From NCBI GenBank assembly GCA_009823505.1, contig VZQC01010436.1, forward strand, positions 221,789 through 285,788: a stretch of 64,000 bases of DNA, given 5' to 3'. Below, piece after piece: positions 22,736-35,611 of this stretch. A program made the translations under genes and the position numbers. How positions within the stretch are numbered: the stretch's first letter is position 1; each line of letters begins with the position of its first letter. This stretch comes from Rhizomys pruinosus (lineage: Eukaryota; Chordata; Mammalia; Rodentia; Spalacidae). A model generated the notes under the pieces. The model made no database searches. It was not told the DNA's origin and saw nothing but the letters and a program-made list of their open reading frames with translations.

Positions 22736-22924
22736 AATTAAAACCAAGAAAAAATAACACAAACAAAAAAACCCTAGATGATCTCTTCACTATTTACAAA
22801 ATGTCCCTACCACTTTAAAATGTATCATGTAGGATTGGCAAAATTATTTGTTTTGATTGGATACTTTTATAAATGCCTTTGGTATTTTAAAAGTCTTTGT
22901 TTTGAATGTATGCTATAAATATTT

Positions 22925-23132
22925 TTAATTTTTATTTATTTTTTATGTGTATGAATGTACTGACGGCATGTAGGTTGATGCACCCGTGTCGTGCAATACC
23001 GTGGAGGTCAGAAGGGGGCGTCTGGCGTCGGATTCCCCTGGAACTGGAGTTAAAGATGGTTCTCAGCCGCCATTTGGGTGCTGTGGATTCAGCAGTTGGC
23101 ACTCTTAACTGCTAGGTCATCTCTCCAGCCCC
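22925..23132 (-). mobile_element. B2-type SINE with internal deletion, antisense
   Basis: The head complement (atctctccagcccc) and the 3' part are present. The B-box region is missing: ttgggtgctgtggattcagc skips the usual gggatcgaacccgggtcctc segment. A small insertion (ggcgtctggcgtc) duplicates ggcgtc. Similar atgtatg flanks suggest the TSD. Confidence 0.9.
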
Positions 23133-24227
23133 ATGTATGTTATATTTTTAAATGTTCTCTCAGATCATAAAAATTATTTTCCATATAATTCTATGACAAA
23201 TCTTTTTCGATTTAAAAAACCTGTTTCAATAGTCTAAGACAAACCACTGTCTAATTACTGATCCACTTGGACTGACTGACGCTATTTTAAGCCATTTATT
23301 TTTCTCTGGGTTGCCCAAATGTGTCCAGGAGGCATATCCTAGCCTAACTATTAATGGTATTTCAAGAATCTAAATACACTTAGATTATAATTTTCACCTG
23401 TCAAATGTTATTGGATAAAATTTTCCTTAATGAAAAGTTGCAAGCTGATATTGCTTCTTTACTTTCTGTTAACACATTTGAAAATTTCAGTGCATAGTTT
23501 GCAGATTATATGACAAAATTATCTGATGGGCCTGATAGATTAGGTAATCAAGGTCCTATAAATCAATGTTATTTAGAATTATAAAACTTTGAAGATGTAA
23601 TATTTGTTGCTGTACACTTCAAGCTACATGTCTCCCTACTTAATCATGCATTTTATTTCTTCCCAGGCTATTGATAGTTGAACATGAGGATGACATAAAT
23701 ATTTCCCAGAATTATAAGATATGTGCAGTGTTGGGTTTGCTCATTGGGCTTGAGATGATAGAAAGCTATTGCTTCCACATTCCCCTAGCCTATACTATTC
23801 CAGTTATGGTAATCTCATTATTCTTGTATGTACAATGCAGATTAACTCTCAATTCAGTCCCTTTACACTTGCTGTTGTCATGATTCTCCCCTAGAAATAT
23901 ATCTAATTTTTCCCACTGTGCTTAGATTTGTCTTAAAAATGAGATTTTATTAGTAAGCCAAGCTCTAGACAGATGGAATACGGCAGCAAATCTCCAGAAT
24001 TCTCCTCACAATAGCACCCCTCTCTTACCTTCATCAGACACATATTTTGGCTGTTCTAAATCCTATGTCAATGTTAGTTGAAACTCATCTCTTAGTAGAA
24101 AAATCTGTAATTATTCAGCTAGTAGTCTTCTTCTCTTTGTGTTCCAAATCCTTTGCTTCTGATTTAATGTTCTTTGAATGTGTTACATACTCCTGTGTAA
24201 TTACAATAAAATTTGTAGTACTGGAGC
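23133..24227. other. Unassigned sequence
   Basis: AT-rich, with short frames at 23671-23883 and 24047-24271 that show no family resemblance I can name. I see no splice or promoter structure supporting a gene. Confidence 0.45.
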
Positions 24228-24243
24228 ACCCAGTTCCTTTTTA

Positions 24244-24518
24244 CTTTTATTTATTTATTTATTTATTTTAAATTTATTTTATTTTATTTTATTTATTTAT
24301 TTATGTGTGTGAATGTATTGTCTGCATGGAGGTTTGTGCACCCGTGTCATGCAATGCCGCGGAGGTCAGAAGAGGGCGTCGGATTCCCCTGAAACTGGAG
24401 TTTTCCTGCAATTGGAGTTACAGACGGTTCTCAGCCGCCATGTGGGTGCTGGGGATCGAACCCGGGTCTTCTGCAAGAGCGGTCTGCCCTCTTAACCGCT
24501 AGGCCATCTCTCCAGCCC
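24244..24518 (-). mobile_element. B2-type SINE with exact TSD, antisense
   Basis: Antisense B2 with a long attt/atttta tail on the left, flanked by the exact repeat cccagttccttttta (24229-24243 and 24519-24533). It carries the internal duplication and retains CpGs (gccgcggaggtc), so it is a relatively young copy. Confidence 0.96.
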
Positions 24519-24649
24519 CCCAGTTCCTTTTTAAACTAGAAGCCTAGAGTATTAAACACAATGTTTAGAGTCAGTGTCTGTGAATTAAATGTTTAGTGGC
24601 ACTTAAGAAAAATATGTTTAGCTCCTTACAGATTTCCACAGGAAGGCTC

Positions 24650-25085
24650 AAGGATTGGAACAATTACTATAGTAAATATGTCTATTTTACCTAGATTGAT
24701 ATACAGATTCAATGTAATTCCAAACAAAATCCCCATGAGTTTCTTCACAGACTTGGAAAAAATTCCTTAAATTCTATGGAAAACCAAAAGATCCAAAATA
24801 GCTAAAGCAACCCTCGGTGAAAAAGTACAATACAAGGGGGATTGCTTTACCAGACCTCAAGCTATATTACAGGGATATAGTCATAAAGGCAGCCTGGTAC
24901 TGGCACAAAAAAAACAGACCCATTAACCAATAGAACAAAATTGAAGATCCAAATGTGAGCTTATATAATTTCAGCCACCTCATATTTGACAAAGGGGCAA
25001 AAAATGTTCAATGGAGGAAGGATAGCATCTTCAGCAAATGGTGCTGGCAAAACTGGATCACCATTTGTACAAGGGGTCTTAAACA
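24650..25085 (+). mobile_element. L1 ORF2 fragment, sense
   Basis: It has ORF2 landmarks in order: atgtaattccaaacaaaatc, aaattctatggaaaaccaaa, aggcagcctggtactggcac, cacctcatatttgacaaagg and agcaaatggtgctggcaaaa / ctggat. The frame is broken by substitutions and small indels. Both ends are truncated. Confidence 0.93.
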
Positions 25086-26083
25086 AAACTTCAGGATCTA
25101 TTGATCTTTAATGACCGCTTCTATATCTGTATAAAACTGGGTTAATATTCCTTTGGTTGACTCATCTGTAATGTGGAGTTTTTAAAGGTTACTGCTTCCC
25201 AGAGCTTCTGAAGAAACATATTTGTAAAGTTCTTAGCATAATATTGGGCAAATTATGTGGGCAATAAATTTCATTTAAATAATGAATGAAAATGAAAAAT
25301 ATGAATTGTTTATAATATTAATAGTCCGTTTTTGCTTTCCAGTTGTACCATTTATCATTGGAATAATCTTTATGTGAGTCAGTGACTATAAGCCCCATCT
25401 TCATGGCCTTCTTGAATAAATGCACCCAGTAGTATATATGAAAAGCCCATGTCAATAAATATGAATTTTAAGATTATTTAAAAGAAAATTTTTAATTTTA
25501 GGCACAACAAATGTAATTATTTTGGGCAGGGAGACAGCAGAGTTGGAAAAGTTGTTTTCCACCCAAGCCTGGCAATTTAATTGTAATCCCTGGAACCCTT
25601 GTCAAGAAGGAAGAAGAGAACTGAACCCCAAAATGTGTTCTGACCTTCATCCATGCATCATGTTACAAACACCTGGAGGATAGGAAAAATGATAATTATT
25701 ATTCATAAAATAAAATATAAACCAGAACATAAAACATATGTTAATATTTACCATATTTCTCCTCATTCTACTTTTTTTTTTACAAAAATTAAGACAACTT
25801 TAATCATTTGATGTTATGGGCCTGTAGACTCTAGGTATCTCTATATTTTCCTTTTTGGTAAGAATAAAATGTCTAGTAAAACTATCCCCTAAACATCAAA
25901 CTTAGATTGTCAGTGGACCTCATGTTGCTTAAATCAGCAAGAGTTTTATAGAAAAGAGAATTATGGTTTCAACTCTTACCTTGTTGAGGTTGAGCAGATA
26001 GGGCTGGAATAAATTTATTTTGTCTACACTATTCTTAATGCATCTCGGTTAAAACATATAAGTATAACTAATGAAATGTTAAC
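25086..26083. other. AT-rich sequence with an old SINE remnant
   Basis: Mostly unassigned. At about 25525-25690 a weak tRNA-SINE layout appears (caagcctggcaatttaat, aatccctggaacccttg, tctgaccttcatccatgc), probably an ancient B3/B4-type copy on the plus strand. Confidence 0.45.
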
Positions 26084-26089
26084 TCTAGT

Positions 26090-26489
26090 GTGCTGGATAG
26101 CTTTAGTGTCAACTTGACAGACCTGGGTTGAGGGAGCCTCAATTGGGGAATTGACTCCGTTGGATTGGCCTGTGGCCATATCTGTTGAGTACTGTCTTGA
26201 TTGTCAAGCATTGAGGGAGGGCCCAGCCCACAATGAGTGGTGCCACCCTGGGCAGGTTGTTGTGTACTGTATAAGAAGGCAGGCTGGGCATGAGCCAGGG
26301 AAGCAAGCCAGTGAACAGCATTCCTCCATAACCTGTGCTTCACTCCTGCCTCCAGGTTCCTGCCCTGAGTTCCTGCCTTGGGCTCCCTAAGTGATGAACT
26401 GTGACCAGAAGATGTAAGCTGAATAAACCCTTTCCTCCCCAAGTTGGTGTCGGTCAGAGTGTTTTGTCACAGGAAGACAAACTAGAAAA
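26090..26489. mobile_element. Non-autonomous hAT-Charlie element (URR1-like), about 400 bp
   Basis: It contains gtcaacttgacagacctggg, ggagggcccagcccacaatg, tgccaccctgggcaggttg, tgcctccaggttcctgccct and gctgaataaaccctttcctc, a combination I know from rodent URR1-type elements. Flanking tctagt (26084-26089 and 26490-26495) fits most of an 8-bp hAT TSD. It cannot encode a transposase. A 124-codon minus frame inside it is coincidental. Confidence 0.8.
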
Positions 26490-26503
26490 TCTAGTATATC
26501 TTT

Positions 26504-28310
26504 TATTTTTTAATATAAATAATTTTTCATTATTAAACTTTTTCCATAGGTATACATCATCTCTCAATCGAATCTAGAATTGCTTCCCTTTCCATGCCCC
26601 CCATGCCTCCTAGTCCCTACACTCTGCCATACATGTCCGTATCTTTTTCTGAGTCTTTCCAGAGTTTTTTCAGTTCTTTTTTTTTTNNNNNNNNNNNNNN
26701 NNNNNNNNNNNNNNNNNNNNNNNNNNNNNNNNNNNNNNNNNNNNNNNNNNNNNNNNNNNNNNNNNNNNNNNNNNNNNNNNNNNNNNNNNNNNNNNNNNNN
26801 NNNNNNNNNNNNNNNNNNNNNNNNNNNNNNNNNNNNNNNNNNNNNNNNNNNNNNNNNNNNNNNNNNNNNNNNNNNNNNNNNNNNNNNNNNNNNNNNNNNN
26901 NNNNNNNNNNNNNNNNNNNNNNNNNNNNNNNNNNNNNNNNNNNNNNNNNNNNNNNNNNNNNNNNNNNNNNNNNNNNNNNNNNNNNNNNNNNNNNNNNNNN
27001 NNNNNCCTTGGCAATCCCAAAGAACTATCAATCCTGCACTTGTGCTCCACATGGGGGTCTTTCCCTCCCATGTTCCCCCAAATGAAGTCCAGTAAGCACA
27101 CGTCCTGTCTGGATCCCCCTGCATTGGCCTCCATGATACAGCCCAGGTAGGCCAACAATGGCAGTCTATATTCTGACGAGGTTGACATCTCCTTAGGTGT
27201 TTAGTCCACAAGCTAGGTATCTCAGTAGTCACCATCTGGCATTAAAGGTTTGGAGGATTCTCGGAGAGACATGATTTCTCAGTTCATATTGGAAGGTTAC
27301 AAAGCTGTCTCCATGTCTTTAAAGAGTGCCAAAAGCGGTGGCAGCCACAGAGTTGATGCACTTGTTAGTAATAATTGAAGACAGGCCAAACAACAGTACT
27401 ATCTCTTTTTTTCTTTTTGTCTCTTTACTAAGATCTCAAGTTCTATGTCTCCAATACAGTTTCCTAGTCTGTATCTGGTTGTACTTTCCTTTTGGATGCT
27501 TAAGGCCACACAGCTCAGATTAACCAAGGTTTTTGTTTTCTCAAGGTCAGTTGAGGATCTGGTCCTCAGGGGACTCTTGGGGGTTCTTAGGGGGCAGGGG
27601 GGAATGCCTTGCTCCTTTTGGCTTATCATTTACCAGTTCCATCCACTTGAGGACAAAATCAGGTCTTGCTAGATCAGGTTTCCTTTTCTGAATCATGAGC
27701 ATACTTTCCTCTTTATAGACTGGACACTGGCTGAAGTCCCATTAGTGGCTCTCCAAGACCTCCCTGAATAGGAAGACTGGTGACCCCCAATTTGCAGGAC
27801 ATTTCAAGAGATGCCCCCATGCATAATCCCCTAAGACTAAGTTGATCTCTGAGGGCAAGGAACAAAGTTATCCCTTAGGTCCCTTGGCCAAATTGATATG
27901 GGCGTTAAGTATGGTTACTAGGCACCCAGAAAGGCTAAGTAGCACCAGCCTATTACATTGCACCTATATTAAAATTGTATCCTTTGGAAACAAACTGTAT
28001 GTTATTTCCATAGCATATTTCTTGATTCCCATCTTTCCATTTTAATCCCATATTACTCTAAAAGTTGCACACACACCCTCTGTCATGTACCAAAAACCCA
28101 AGTACTGAAAATAAATGTTAGGTCAGATCTAGAACCTGTTTAGGGATTCACAATGCAAGAGCAAAGTTATCTTTAGATCATGAGGAATATAACATTAATA
28201 TTGCTCAGTTTGTCTTCCAACTAGGTACTTGGTACTACCATCCACAGATGAGGGATAACATTCATCTTTTGTCTTTCTGGGATTGTGTTGCTTCACTTAG
28301 CATAAAATCT
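26504..28310 (-). mobile_element. Antisense 5'-truncated L1 with 14-bp TSD, spanning a gap
   Basis: The exact repeat tctagtatatcttt occurs at 26490-26503 and 28311-28324 and brackets one antisense L1. The left end is the 3' UTR (ttattaaactttttccat, polypyrimidine tract). The right end reaches the ORF2 C-terminal region (gggattgtgttgcttcactt / agcataaaa). The insertion went directly next to the hAT element. A 319-N gap interrupts it. No ORF2 catalytic sequence is present. Confidence 0.9.
26687..27005. other. Assembly gap, 319 N
   Basis: This run of 319 unknown bases follows a T-run inside the antisense L1. The related L1 at 13.46-14.05 kb has an AT microsatellite near the same place. Open frames crossing it are translation of N. 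Confidence 0.99.
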
Positions 28311-28324
28311 TCTAGTATATCTTT

Positions 28325-30786
28325 AACAAAAAAAGATATTTGCTTGGGAAGTAGAGATATTATTACCATTGGAGATCATAAAAACCCTCTAGAACATGAC
28401 AGTTTCAAAATTGACCATGAGTAGATGAAGATAATCATCTCTAAGAAGCAACTGTCAGAAAAAGACAGCCACAAATCTGTCTAAAATTACTGTCTACTGT
28501 GAACAGAACTGAAGTCAGGGATTGGTAAGCCACTTCTGGCTCTCATCATTGCCAAAGCACGTCCTTCAGAGATTAGCAGATGTGTGAGTACCAAGCAGTG
28601 AGAGATTGCATCTCTGCTAGTCCGGCATGTGCATTTTCCTTTGAAATCCCGAGTATAGCCTGATTCAGCTGCTGATGTGTTTTTACATTGTGGCACTATG
28701 TCGACACTAGAGAACAATATTTGGAAAGCTATTGTTTCCACAGCTTGGATCGATTTATGCTCCATTCTGTCTGAAGGCCTCTGTGGTAGTGTGAACCTGC
28801 CTGTCTTATGTAGCAATGTGCTAGAAGATTGTTTCTAAATGTTTTAAGCCACATGCTATTAGATCATCTAAGATTATTTTGCTAATGGGGCTTGAATTAT
28901 AGTTTACAAAAGAAGTTTCAAGAGATCCAAATAAATGAAAGAATTCCATCTAAAGCTGCAGGCATGAATACATCTAGCTTTCCCAAGATTTCGAAATAAT
29001 AAAACATTGTGAGAAAGATTACAGTACTTCTTACTAAAATATTTAGGGGATAGGATTTAATTAGACACATGATTTCAAAAAGTATTTGAATCATAACACA
29101 AATTCTTTCCCATAACCTTCATTTATTCTTTATGAAATGGTATTTTTTTTTCCTGTTCAACATACAAAGAAAGTAATGAGCAGTTCTTTTTGGAAGTAAA
29201 GGAAAGAATTCTAAATAAAAATAAATCATCATATTAAAGCTGAGAAAGATATAAAAAATCATTAATCAACTTACTGATTTCCTAAGGTTTATATTTTACA
29301 GAGTTTACTATTTTGAAACTCTCATTGCCTGAATAAGCTATGATGGTTCAAGTAGTAGACTTCAGTAATTTACTGTTGGCACTGTTAGATAAAACAGATT
29401 GAAATTCTTCCAATGACCAAGGTGTGCCCTGCCATAATTATTGGTAACTTTCTTGTAGAGATCATTATTTATATAAGACCTACAGTACTTCTAAGAGTGG
29501 TTTTTATGCCCAAATTTGATTTGGGGTCAATAAAGCCAGAAATTATTTTGAATATTCATCATAATTATTTGCTTTTAATTGTAGAATTCAAAATACTTTC
29601 AATATGTGAATGATTATTTTCTAACACTCAAATGTACAGTCCATCATACAATTTTAATTATAAAAAAGGATATGAAAGTGATTATTATATATTCATTATA
29701 TTTTAAGTGAGTAAAGGCTCTTATTGTATATCCATTATATGTTAACTGAGTAATCATATCTGAATGGGCAGCTGATGGATAAGATAAACTTTTTCACTCT
29801 GTTTGATTTGGTATGGCTTTATATTATAACACACAATATCACCACTCCCAAGATATTACACTGAAACAAATCTGCATATCAATTTATTTTTATTGAAGTG
29901 GACTATATATTATTTATCAGAATTATTGGACAGTTTGGATAGTTTTAAGCAAGTATCGTTTAGAGAATTCTGACAAAAACAGCACATATTCAATTTTTTT
30001 TCTTTCAACATGAGTTTTGATTCCATGTCTTTCTCTAAATATCAAGATATTGTGAATTAGTTTCTTTCTTACACTATTAATATGTTAAGTATAGCAAGCC
30101 ATTATTTTTCAAAAAATTGAAACAATTGTCAGTGATTAAATTCATATACATAAAAGAGCAACTTAGAAGTAATCACTACTTGATATTAAAAATTATCTTA
30201 GTTAAGGTTGAAATTAAGAATTTGAAACGATATACTTTCATCAAAACTAAAATTCAAATCATTTAATAGTCTTAACACAAAAAGAATATCTCAAAATATT
30301 AATTTAATATGTTCCATGCCTGTTTTCTTACACAAAATCCTATAGAAAATCAGGGTTAATGCATTAAATTTTCTGACAATAGCTCTGGGAAAATTGACCT
30401 TAGAGATTTATGGAAATAAACAGAGGAAAAAGCAGCCATAATACACCAGTCTTAAAACAACAATTAAAATTCAGTGTTTAAATGTCCCTACAAGACTTAC
30501 AAATAAATCTATTTTAAAACGTTCTTACCATAAAAGACCCTGAGTCTTTGATGAAATGCATTCTTCTGGAAATGAAGGATCAGAAACAATAAAACAAATT
30601 AAAATCTCCTTTAGTTTATAATTATTTGGTTCTAAACTCAGGTTAATGCCTTCCTCCTGTCCAAAGAAAAGAGTGGGTGGGCTCTGGTGCCTGTATTTCT
30701 AAATTGAAGCTTAGTTTTTATGTTTACTCTTTTATAAGTATATGCATAATATTAACACATCAATCTACCTGTACTACATGTTTCAT
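28325..30786. other. Unique sequence with a more GC-balanced patch at 28.5-28.8 kb
   Basis: No mobile element is recognised. At 28487-28816 the base composition is more even and a minus-strand frame of 109 codons is open; it lacks any motif I know. The rest, to 30.8 kb, is strongly AT-rich. Confidence 0.45.
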
Positions 30787-30804
30787 TATAATAAATGAAT
30801 TATA

Positions 30805-31087
30805 GGGGCTGGAGAGATGGCCTAACGGTTAAGAGCGCCTACCCTTCTTACAGAGGACCCGGGTTCAATCCCAAACACCCACATGGTGGCCGCAGAGCCG
30901 TCTGAAACTCCAATTTCCAGGAGAGACACTCCAGCTTTCCAGGGAAATCCGCGACCCTCTTTCTGACTCTGTCGGCATTGCACGGACATCGGGGCTGCAC
31001 AAACCTGCAGGAAAAAAAAAAAAAAAAAAAAAAAAAAAGGAAATATAAAAAAAAAAAAATATATATATATATATATATATTAAAAAA
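30805..31087 (+). mobile_element. B2-type SINE with exact TSD and irregular insertions
   Basis: Sense B2 flanked by the 17-bp TSD ataataaatgaattata (about 30788-30804 and 31088-31104). The internal duplication is present. The 3' half has many one-base insertions relative to its sisters (gctttccagggaaatccgcg, attgcacggacatcgggg), a pattern resembling uncorrected long-read errors. The tail is a poly-A run with a (TA)n tract. Confidence 0.93.
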
Positions 31088-31104
31088 ATAATAAATGAAT
31101 TATA

Positions 31105-32799
31105 AAGTATATGAAATGTTTCTTTGATAAATGTTATAGGAAGAAAAATAAAATTTGTTTGACTATTATGAATAATTTTAAGATTTTTCTACAAATCCTT
31201 TGTACCATTTTAATAGTCAACCAAATTTTCAGCTGAAATTAATCCCAATTTAATCTTGAATTAAGGCTGCAATAAATTATTCTTGATAATCAAATATAAA
31301 CTTTCACCTCTCCTGTCATGGTCTAAACTCAGTCTCTGAACATTTTCCTTTTTACCACAATGTTTGTAACTTCTCCAAGGAATCTTGTATTCCTGTTAGG
31401 TATAATCTTGTTACTATGTCATAATTTGAAAATCTTCAAAATATTGAATATATTTAACTGAAGATTCTTTTGTGATGGTTCTTTAAAAATACTTATTAAG
31501 GTCAAGTATGAAAGGTAGTACAGTAATCATAATAAAAATTTCATGAATCTTATATTTTACAGGAAAATATATCTTAAAATATTAAGTAATCTAAAAACAT
31601 TCAAACATCAATGATTTGAAGTATAGCATATGGTTTTACTAGACTTTATCATTTTTATGTAGATGTCTTCCTTATGCTTAATGATTTTTTCATTTATATT
31701 AACATATTAATGAAATTATACAGAATGCCATGTGATAACATACTTATTTCTTAAATACAATTTAATGAAGGAAACACTGTAGAAATTGAGGATTCAGCAG
31801 TAATAGTACTGTAAGATTCTTTACATAATCTCCAAGTATATAGAGAGTAGTCTGTGCCCTGTGGGAGATAAGAGACAAGTATGATCTAAGTTGCATTCAC
31901 AAAGCTGAGCCTTTATCTGAAGATATTCAATATCCACAAATGATACATGATGAATCATTTTTCAAACGTGGTTAAACAAGTGACTTGTTAATTTATCATA
32001 ATGTTATTTTTCACCCAAAATTTGAACACATTTTAATACTATTAAATGTTATAGAAATTATTTTATAAGACATCAAAATAATATTAATATTCATTTTCTC
32101 TCTCATTTTATAACACATGCAAGTTTAATAATAAGTGTGCTTTTTACTAACCAATGCACTAATCTCTTTAAAGTTTCCAAACTAAATTATATGTTGTTTA
32201 TCTCAAAAGGGTCTGAAAGATAAAGAAAGCAAAATAAGCTAACATTCTGCCAGTAGACACATTTACCATCTACTTTCATGTAAAATAGTTAACTTGCAGT
32301 GATTTCCTCTTTTTATATATTCATTCATATGTATATTTTTGTTTGATAATATAAAGCATAAAATTTCAAAAATAAAACAAATATGTTTCTGCTATGTTAA
32401 ATATTTTGAGTTAGACATATGAATTTATCTCAGTTTTCTCCTAGATGTAGAAAAACATGAAAATATATATTTGAAAAGTAAACTCACCAAGTAATAGAAG
32501 TGCAGAAACTGACTGGAATATATTAGCAAAGGGAAGTCAAACCAAGGGGAGAACTATCTGATGGAAATCTACTAAATGCTATTTGGTTATTTTCATGAGG
32601 TTAAAGAGACTAGAAATAATTACCAGATAATGAATGTAACGTAATACACAAAAACAGAAAGAACCCACTGAAACCAATCAAAGAAGAAGAAGAAGAAAAA
32701 ATAAACAGGATAGTAGTAGGTAAAAAATTTTATATTTTAAATTCATGGTTTAAACACATATTTTTAAATTTTTATTTCTCAGATTTTAGATTTCTAGAC

Positions 32800-32841
<42 letters not shown>

Positions 32842-34390
32842 TAGACTGACTATATATAGACTGAATATATACATTCAAATTTCAGTTTAATTAAATCAAG
32901 AACAGTTAGAAAATCAGTTGGAGTACTGAAAATAAAACAGGAAAATAGTAAAGAGGAAAAGGCACAGATTACAAATTTAGGAACTAGAAGACCAGGATTG
33001 TGAGAAGACTATTTCTAAGTTACTGAATTTTAGAAATTTTAGTAAGGTAATATTATTTTCAAATTATTAACAACCTTGAAGCAAGAATTTCTGTGCTAAA
33101 CTTGCACCTGGATCTCTCCTCATACTTCATTATAGTAGCTGCATGAATTTTGATTTTAAATGTCCAGGAGGGATTGGGACTAGATGGGTGCATAGGACAG
33201 AAATACTAGGTGTGATTCAATTTATAGATGAGTGCATGTCTGTTACCACACTTCTTTGCATTAACATCTTTGCGTTAACATCCACATCTCGAATCAATCA
33301 CACTTGTGTCACTATTTGATATTATATTTTTGCTCTTTTTGACATTTTATAAAGTGATTGATGAGAAAAAAAAAACTTAAACATAATATAATTTACTATA
33401 GACAAATATTGAAATTGTGTGTACAGTAGAAATTGTGTCATATTTCCAATTATCAAAATATTTCAACAGAAATGAATCTACATTAAATTATTCTTGATAT
33501 TTGTGAATTTTGTATTCATAATGATAACCTAAATCAATTTAACTTAATATGAACCTATCTAGTTACAAAGGTACCAAATATTTATCTATAATTAGGATCT
33601 TATAACAAGTTCTTAGGACTATAGCAGACATTGAGCAATAATAGAATGTAATATTGCAATATTATTCTACTTAATGTTTTGTTCATGGTTTACCAAAAAT
33701 TTGATGTTTATGTTATTGCCTAACAAAGAGGATTACAAAGTTTATTTATAAGATCAAGTTTACATGACAAAATATGGAAAAGATAATTCTATGCAGATTC
33801 TCTCATTTTATTTAAATTATTTCCTTAATAAGTATAGAGATTTCTTCTGCTTTTCTGAATGCTCACCTAATTACTATGAAGAGTTTGGTAGTGATTTACA
33901 ATACAAAATATTATATTTTTAAGATCAAGTCTCTTTCTCTAGAAAATCAGCATGAGGCTATCTGAACATAATATATTGACATCAATAAAGATTTGCTATG
34001 ACATTAGCTCAGCTACTGTCAGTTGAAGTCAATTCAAAAATACTGCTAAATCTCTTTAGAGGCAATATTTAATGCACAAAATGAGAAATCTGAGTTAGAA
34101 AATGTAATTTGTGAGTATGCTATCACTACATAGAGATAATATTTACTTTTAATATAGGAATATAATATTTAAAAAAGATAGCTGATAGAGAACATAGCTT
34201 TATTTTTTTTTAATTTGTATGCTGAGTACATTGTGAAATGTCGTAAAGCCTCTTTCTCTAGGTCAATAGTGTTAAAAGCTGACAAATAAAGGTAGTGTAT
34301 AGCTTAAATATGAGTTTCATTGAAATGAAAGATAAATTCCATTCAAACCACAGTCGTCTGCAGCTTTTCCATAAAAGGTATAGGTACATG
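31105..34390. other. AT-rich unique sequence
   Basis: About 3.3 kb without a recognised gene or mobile element. It includes a (TA)n microsatellite at about 32803-32835 followed by a small repeat (tagactga units). Ordinary gene-desert composition. Confidence 0.5.
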
Positions 34391-34392
34391 AG

Positions 34393-34433
<41 letters not shown>

Positions 34434-34441
34434 ATACACAC
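34393..34441. repeat. (CA)n microsatellite
   Basis: About twenty CA units, then accatacacacag. The distal acacacaggtattttt is part of the TSD of the following L1, so the L1 inserted at the edge of the microsatellite. Confidence 0.95.
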
Positions 34442-34450
34442 AGGTATTTT

Positions 34451-35578
34451 TTTCAGATTTAAAAAATGTGTTATGAATTTTAATTTATTTTTTGTGTATT
34501 TCATACATAGCATGTCAATCAGTTTTAATCTCTTTATACTTATCCCTTCTCTATTGGCACCTTCCTATGTTTCACCCTTAGTTCATGCATTATATCATTT
34601 GTGTTAGAGATTATTGTGAAAAATTAATCTCCCTGACAATTCCTCAGTGCCAGTTCATCCACTGAGCTCTAGGAAGCCTACCCTTAGTCCCTCACTTAAT
34701 GAAGTCCAGTTCTCTCCCAACCCTCAACACTGATTAGCTGATAATATTTGTTCAGCTAGGATTGGTGCCTGCTACCCATTTCTTATGGTTTTTTTTCTGG
34801 TTGATCTTGCATGGGTCTTGGGCATGCTGATACCAATATTGTGGGTTCATATGAGCAGGGTCCGAGGAACTCATAGCATTCTACTCTCATATGGTCTTGC
34901 ATGCCCTCCCTGGCCCTTACAATCTTTCTGCTCCTTATTCCACAAGGGTCCCTGAAGCCCTCTGTCTGTGAAACTGACCTGTTCTTGAACCCACACTCTG
35001 TAGACTCTTAATATCCACAGTTTGGGTATTCATGACCTTTTGAGTCCTTGGCCACCTGTTTCATGAGGGAGCATTCTTAATGAGAATTAAGATGTTAATT
35101 TGTTTCCTCTTGGCCTCTTGTTCTATGTTGTATGAGCCTTAGGCTTGGAACTTGCATTGTAACTGAATAGCTTAGCCTTGGGCAAATTGGAAACAACGTC
35201 TGTGAGTGTCCAGTTATGGGACTATGCAATAGACTTCTTCTGGTGCAGAAGAAGTTCCTTTACTGTTGTGTCTGGGATGTTTGTCTATAAATATAAGGAT
35301 ACTTATTTTGCAATTAGTAAGAGGTTATCATAACCTAGGGATGTGACAACCTTGGTAATTTCTCTAAGATCTATGAACTAAGATCTGAGACCTAAGATCT
35401 CCAGCAGTGTGTATCTGGCTATCATTACAGTACCACTCATGAACTTCCTCCCATTGATTGGGGATTAATTCCAGTGAGTTAGCCATTGATTGATCACAAG
35501 ATAGTGCCACTAATGCACCGATGTTTTCTACTGTGCTAGATATTGATGTAGATATTCGGTCTTAAAGATGGTGTTGGA
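34451..35578 (-). mobile_element. L1 3' UTR insertion, antisense, with TSD
   Basis: The left end reads tttttgtgtatttcatacat, the complement of the L1 3' terminus. The body (catgggtcttgggcatgctg, gggttcatatgagcagggtc, cctgttcttgaacccacact) resembles an older rodent L1 3' UTR. The repeat acacacaggtattttt at 34435-34450 and 35579-35594 is the TSD. No ORF2 is present. Confidence 0.82.
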
Positions 35579-35611
35579 CACACACAGGTATTTTTATAGT
35601 AAAGGATATTT

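Noticed and set aside
22469..22741. Frames of about 85-90 codons with threonine-histidine or cysteine-valine repeats
   Set aside because: They are translation of the (CA)n-(GACA)n microsatellite. The frames at 36867-37108, 42648-42860 and 57411-57699 are rejected for the same reason.
26068..26442. Minus-strand frame of 124 codons
   Set aside because: It lies inside a URR1-like hAT element. The composition follows the repeat and there is no transposase similarity.
26564..27235. Overlapping open frames of 160-220 codons on both strands
   Set aside because: They cross the 319-N gap, and the flanks are antisense L1 3' UTR.
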